From positions 124,001 to 188,000 of the forward strand of contig NZ_JAAFZT010000035.1 of assembly GCF_013336795.1 (NCBI RefSeq): DNA of 64,000 nucleotides, written 5' to 3'. Source of the stretch: Alteripontixanthobacter muriae. GTDB lineage: Bacteria; Pseudomonadota; Alphaproteobacteria; Sphingomonadales; Sphingomonadaceae. The position numbers and the translations under genes are program-made. The notes under the pieces were generated by a model. The model was not told the DNA's origin and did no database searches. It saw only the letters and a list, made by a program, of their open reading frames with translations. Positions 60,652 to 64,000 of this stretch are shown here, one piece after another; the first letter of the stretch is position 1, and each line of letters opens with the position of its first letter.

Positions 60652-61406
60652 TGGAACCAGCCCTGGCCCCGACCCGCCGCGACGAGGACTGGCGCTATTC
60701 CGATGTGAATGCGCTCGTCGATCTCGATCACGGCACGTTCGAGAACTGGCGCGACATCGATGTCGCTGCCGGCGAAAGCTTCTGCGAGTGCATCGTCATT
60801 GAGGGCGATAGCGGAACGGACCTGCGACGCCTGCGCGTGAAAATCGGCGAGGGCGCACGCTGCGAACTGTTCGCCGTGAATGCCGGCGGTCGGCTGGGCC
60901 GTGTGGAGGTGGTTGTGCGACTTGCACAGGGCGCGCATTTCGAATTCGGCGGCGTGACGCTGGGCGGCGGAAACACGACTCGGGAATTCGTGACCCGCGT
61001 CGCTCATGACGAACCCGGCGCGACGTCGAACCAGACTGTACGGAGCGTGCATTGGGACAGCGGCACGGGCAATTTCCTCGGCCGGATCGATGTGGTTCGC
61101 GATGCGCAGAAGACGAATGCAGGACAGGACTTCAAGGCTCTTTTGCTCAACAAGGGTGCCAGCGCCAATGCCGTGCCGCAGCTGGAAATCTTTGCCGACG
61201 ACGTGAAGTGCAATCACGGCGCGACCGTGGGGCAGTTGGACGAAGCGGCGCGTTTCTATATGGCCGCGAGGGGCATCCCGCCTGAGCTTTCGCAGAAATT
61301 GCTCATTCGCGCCTTTCTGGCGGATGCATTCGTGACGCTGGAAAATGAAGCAGAGCGGGACCGCTTGCTTGAAACGGCGCTGGCTGCACTTGGCGACCGG
61401 GCATGA
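60651..61406 (+). CDS. sufD: Short-form SufD scaffold protein
   Basis: 251 aa, against 423 in E. coli. The beta-helix and C-terminal parts are retained: VKCNHGATVGQLDEAARFYMAARGIPPELSQKLLIRAFL is the conserved SufD end, given here in three contiguous parts: NHGATVGQLDEAARF, YMAARGIPPELSQ and KLLIRAFLADAF. The N-terminal helical domain of long SufD is missing. Coupled by 1- and 4-bp overlaps to sufC and sufS. Stabilises the SufBC2D complex. Confidence 0.88.
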   Translation: MEPALAPTRRDEDWRYSDVNALVDLDHGTFENWRDIDVAAGESFCECIVIEGDSGTDLRRLRVKIGEGARCELFAVNAGGRLGRVEVVVRLAQGAHFEFGGVTLGGGNTTREFVTRVAHDEPGATSNQTVRSVHWDSGTGNFLGRIDVVRDAQKTNAGQDFKALLLNKGASANAVPQLEIFADDVKCNHGATVGQLDEAARFYMAARGIPPELSQKLLIRAFLADAFVTLENEAERDRLLETALAALGDRA

Positions 61407-62632
61407 TCCAGGCAGCCGCAATCAAGCCGCGTACGATCAGCCGGAAGCAGGACTTCCCCGGCCTCGTCACCAATGATGGCAAGCCGTGGCATTATCTCGA
61501 CACGGCGGCGACCAGCCAGAAGCCGCAGGCGGTGATCGACACGGTCGCTCGCGTGCTGGGCCGTGACTATGCGACCGTGCATCGCGGCGTCTATTCCCGC
61601 AGCGCGCAGATGACGCTGGGCTACGAAGCCGCTCGCCGCCGTGTGGCGGAATTCGTAGGCGGAGCGGAGGACGAACTCATCTTCACGCGCGGCGCGACCG
61701 AAGCGATCAACCTTGTGGTGCAAAGCTGGGGCGCGGCCAATCTGCGCGCAGGCGACCGCATCTTGCTGTCACAACTGGAGCATCATTCCAACATCGTGCC
61801 GTGGCAATTGCTGGCGGCACGCACCGGCTTCGCCATCGATGTCTGCCCGATCACCGAAGACGGCCGCATCGATCTGGACGCAGCGAAAGCGATGCTGACG
61901 GGCGAGCACAAGCTTGTCAGCTTCGCCCATGTCTCCAATGTGCTGGGCTCGACGCTCGACGCCCGCCGCGCTGCGGATCTGGCCCATGCGGTCGGCGCGA
62001 AGCTGCTGCTCGACGGGTGCCAGGCGGTGCCGCGCATGGCTGTCGATGTCGCAGCATTGGATTGCGACTACTACGCCTTTTCCTCGCACAAGCTCTATGG
62101 CCCGACGGGCATCGGCGCGCTCTGGGGCCGGCGCGAGCTGCTCGAATCGATGCCGCCGTGGGAAGGCGGCGGCGCGATGATCGAGAAGGTCACATTCGGC
62201 GGCAGTACCTACGCCCCGCCACCGCAACGTTTCGAGGCTGGCACCCCTGCTATCGCCGAAGCAATCGGCTTTGCCGCAGCGGTCGATTATGTCGAAGCGA
62301 TCGGTGTGGAAGAGATCGCGGCGCATGAGCATGCCCTCGTCAGACAATTGCGCGACGGATTGCGCGCGATGAACGACATTCGCCTGTTCGGCCCCGAGGA
62401 CAGCGCCGGGATCGTCAGTTTTCTCATCAACGGGGTTCACCCGCACGATCTCGGCACCATATTGGATGAAGAGGATGTCGCCATTCGCGCCGGGCATCAC
62501 TGCGCGCAGCCGCTGATGGATCATCTGGGCATCCCTGCTACGGCGCGGGCCAGCTTCGGCCTTTACAGCGACGAAGACGATGTCGAGGCCCTGCTGCGCG
62601 GCATCGAACGGACCAAGAGGATTTTCGGCTGA
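61403..62632 (+). CDS. sufS: Cysteine desulfurase SufS
   Basis: 409 aa class II group cysteine desulfurase, PLP-dependent, releasing sulfur from cysteine for cluster assembly. The PLP Lys is in SSHKLYGPTG and the persulfide Cys in GHHCAQPLMDH. LEHHSNIVPW and YLDTAATSQKP are conserved. No SufE or SufU partner gene is visible in the operon, so a partner must be elsewhere or SufS works alone. ATGA overlap with sufD. Confidence 0.96.
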   Translation: MIQAAAIKPRTISRKQDFPGLVTNDGKPWHYLDTAATSQKPQAVIDTVARVLGRDYATVHRGVYSRSAQMTLGYEAARRRVAEFVGGAEDELIFTRGATEAINLVVQSWGAANLRAGDRILLSQLEHHSNIVPWQLLAARTGFAIDVCPITEDGRIDLDAAKAMLTGEHKLVSFAHVSNVLGSTLDARRAADLAHAVGAKLLLDGCQAVPRMAVDVAALDCDYYAFSSHKLYGPTGIGALWGRRELLESMPPWEGGGAMIEKVTFGGSTYAPPPQRFEAGTPAIAEAIGFAAAVDYVEAIGVEEIAAHEHALVRQLRDGLRAMNDIRLFGPEDSAGIVSFLINGVHPHDLGTILDEEDVAIRAGHHCAQPLMDHLGIPATARASFGLYSDEDDVEALLRGIERTKRIFG

Positions 62633-63147
62633 TGGACCAGTCTGACGACGAGAAGAGAGAATACATCGCGGCGCCTGCTCCGAACGAGCAGGTCGTTGCG
62701 CCTCCCAAGCCGCCCCGCGCCCGGGTTTCGGACGTTATCGACGATGATGTGGAAAGCCCGCGCGAGACGATGGAGCGCAAGCGCGATTACCTCAAAGGAT
62801 TTCTTCAGAAAAAGCCGGACACCACGCCCGCGGGCGAGCCGGGCGGCCCGCTTTATGACGCGGTGATCGATGCGCTGAAGGAAATCTACGATCCTGAAAT
62901 TCCGGTCAATATTTACGATCTCGGCCTGATCTATGGCGTCGATGTGTCGCCGGATAGCGATGTGGTCGTCTCGATGACCCTGACTACACCCAATTGCCCC
63001 GTGGCCGAATCCATGCCGGCAGAAGTGGAATTGCGCGCCGGCAGCGTGCCGGGAGTACGCGACGCCGAAGTCGTGCTGGTCTGGGATCCGCCATGGGATC
63101 CGCAGAAGATGAGCGACGAGGCTCGGCTCGAACTTGGGATGCTGTGA
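62632..63147 (+). CDS. sufT: SufT-like MIP18/DUF59 Fe-S assembly protein
   Basis: 171 aa. A disordered, acidic/Pro-rich N-terminus (1-65) is followed by a DUF59 domain (about 70-171) with DALKEIYDPEIPVNIYDLGLIYGV, the motif TLTTPNCPVAESMPAEV and VWDPPWDPQKMSDEARLELGML. The reactive Cys in PNCPV is conserved. SufT/MIP18 proteins help cluster maturation or delivery. Start overlaps the sufS stop by one base. Confidence 0.9.
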   Translation: MDQSDDEKREYIAAPAPNEQVVAPPKPPRARVSDVIDDDVESPRETMERKRDYLKGFLQKKPDTTPAGEPGGPLYDAVIDALKEIYDPEIPVNIYDLGLIYGVDVSPDSDVVVSMTLTTPNCPVAESMPAEVELRAGSVPGVRDAEVVLVWDPPWDPQKMSDEARLELGML

Positions 63148-63191
63148 TTATCACCGATACGGCGCAGAATGAGCAGAAGGAGTTAACCGAA

Positions 63192-63545
63192 ATGGCTACA
63201 AAGACTCGATCCATTCCTGCAGCGGTAACTCTGACTCCGGCAGCGGAACAGCGCGTGGCCGATCTGATGGCGAAGGCTCCCGATGATGCGGTGGGCGTCA
63301 GGTTGTCGACGCCTCGCCGGGGCTGTTCCGGTCTCGCCTATTCGGTCGATTACATCACCGAGGAAGCCGCTTTCGACGAGAAGATCGTCACACCCGGCGG
63401 CACATTCTACATCGACGGTGCCAGCGTCCTTTATCTTGTCGGATCGGTCATGGACTGGGTCGAAGATGATTTCACCGCGGGTTTCACTTTCGAAAACCCC
63501 AATGCCAAAGGTGCCTGCGGTTGCGGCGAAAGCTTCATGGTCTGA
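63192..63545 (+). CDS. sufA: A-type Fe-S carrier SufA
   Basis: 117 aa from the ATG at 63192, preceded by AAGGAG; an out-of-place GTG at 63144 is less likely. Ligands Cys45 (RRGCSGLAY) and Cys109/Cys111 (GACGCGESF). The CGCGESF ending matches SufA rather than ErpA. Last gene of the suf operon; receives clusters from SufBCD and passes them to targets. Confidence 0.93.
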   Translation: MATKTRSIPAAVTLTPAAEQRVADLMAKAPDDAVGVRLSTPRRGCSGLAYSVDYITEEAAFDEKIVTPGGTFYIDGASVLYLVGSVMDWVEDDFTAGFTFENPNAKGACGCGESFMV

Positions 63546-63630
63546 CCAGCGGCTCCGCAATTGCGCATGGTTAACGCGCTATTTACTCTAACTATCTGGA
63601 AACCTTGACCGATTGGCGCGTTTGTCGGGC

Positions 63631-63915
63631 ATGAGAGCCTTTCTCCTGTCCGTCGCCGCCTGCGCTGTCGCCCTGTTTTCCCCGCAGGCTCACGCCGCAA
63701 ATACGTCCGAGAATGTTCGCGGGGGCAAGGGCAAGGCGAGCAAGGTGAAGAAAGTCGCGAAGGCGAGCCCCCGGCTGTCGGCATCTCGAGCAGTGGTGAA
63801 GGTTACTCGAGGCGCGAGGCTGCGAATCGTGAGGGGAAAAGCAGAACTTAAAGCCAAACGGCGGACGCAGCAGACGGTCGCTGCCGATGGCCGCAACCTG
63901 TTCGAATTTCAGTAG
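63631..63915 (+). CDS. Small basic secreted protein
   Basis: 94 aa from the ATG at 63631 (a TTG at 63613 is an alternative). Signal peptide at about 1-25 (FLLSVAACAVALFSPQAHA), then a strongly basic Lys/Arg/Ala-rich mature part (GGKGKASKVKKVAKAS, TRGARLRIVRGKAELKAKRR). No Cys and no recognised family. The high charge suggests binding to nucleic acid, lipopolysaccharide or peptidoglycan, but nothing shows which. Confidence 0.5.
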   Translation: MRAFLLSVAACAVALFSPQAHAANTSENVRGGKGKASKVKKVAKASPRLSASRAVVKVTRGARLRIVRGKAELKAKRRTQQTVAADGRNLFEFQ

Positions 63916-63917
63916 GT

Positions 63918-64000
63918 TCAGCGCTGAAGAGCAGCAGCGCAGGCTGCCCGATCGACATCGAGCCCGTCGCTTGACCGGCGGGCATCCACATAGGTCGCGC
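63918..64000 (-). CDS. C-terminal end of an unidentified protein on the minus strand (partial)
   Basis: From the right edge, one minus-strand frame reads ATYVDARRSSDGLDVDRAAC and then AAALQR to the stop at 63918-63920. The other two frames continue past it or have unusual composition. Composition resembles neighbouring proteins. Too short to identify. Confidence 0.4.
   Translation of the reverse strand, partial: ATYVDARRSSDGLDVDRAACAAALQR

Noticed and set aside
1-64000. CRISPR arrays, insertion sequences, phage genes, integrases or toxin-antitoxin pairs
   Set aside because: None was recognised on either strand; the region is a conserved origin-proximal core with uniform coding style.

Overview
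The window is high-GC alphaproteobacterial chromosome. Gene content and order point to Sphingomonadales, most likely an Erythrobacteraceae-type organism: a ThiS-ThiG fusion, a class I fumarase, a PopZ-family protein, a 30S protein S9 with a long N-terminal extension, and a Rrf2-led suf operon with SufA at its end. No insertion sequence, phage gene, CRISPR array, rRNA or tRNA was seen. Coding density is very high; the only gene-free stretch over 300 bp is the putative replication origin. The taxonomy is an inference from protein features, not from an rRNA gene. || The organising feature is the chromosome origin. Rho, HemJ and HemE (20.4-23.4 kb, minus strand) face away from a PPDK/PEP-synthase regulator, Maf, AroE, CoaE and DnaQ (23.8-27.5 kb, plus strand). 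This is the gene order around the Caulobacter crescentus origin. Between hemE and the regulator lie an AT-rich stretch and at least six DnaA-box-like TGTCCACA-type sequences (23405-23760). About 7-13 kb to the left is the mnmE-mnmG-rsmG-parA-parB cluster, with six parS-like sites (GTTYCACGTGRAAC type) between 10440 and 15981. About 12 kb to the right is a PopZ-family gene. The window therefore holds the origin, the centromere, its ParA/ParB machinery and a candidate polar anchor. || Layout. 0-7 kb: mixed housekeeping genes (tRNA t6A synthase, acyl-CoA dehydrogenase, DUF815 ATPase, sorbosone-dehydrogenase-like enzyme, free Met-R-sulfoxide reductase, glycine-zipper protein). 7.1-11.5 kb: a compact chaperone-usher-like set (usher-like barrel, PapD-like chaperone, DUF4402 pilin-like subunit). 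11.6-17.5 kb: par and tRNA-modification cluster. 17.6-20.4 kb: dienelactone hydrolase, FMN glutamate-synthase-like enzyme, BLUF photoreceptor. 20.4-28.8 kb: origin and flanking genes, then HPF and PtsN. 28.7-35.3 kb: thioesterase, cell wall hydrolase, XthA, ErpA, CBS protein, thioredoxin-fold ferredoxin, S9 peptidase. 35.3-43.9 kb: PopZ, TolC, PCMT, fumarase, LytS/LytTR pair, lipid kinase and phosphoesterase. 44-48 kb: rplM-rpsI, heme A synthase, MerC, ThiSG. 48-57 kb: two unknown genes, fatty acyl-CoA ligase, gamma-glutamyltransferase, PyrD, a small ORF with a strong terminator, an AraC-type regulator and a DUF885 peptidase. 57.3-63.5 kb: the suf operon (Rrf2 regulator, SufB, a DUF559-like protein, SufC, SufD, SufS, SufT-like protein, SufA). 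|| Most worth following up: oriC and the parS cluster; the minimal DUF4402/chaperone/usher-like system with a pilin-type C-terminus; the short terminated transcription unit in front of the AraC-type gene; the DUF559-like protein embedded in the suf operon without the usual nuclease residues; and the large inverted repeat in front of the suf regulator.
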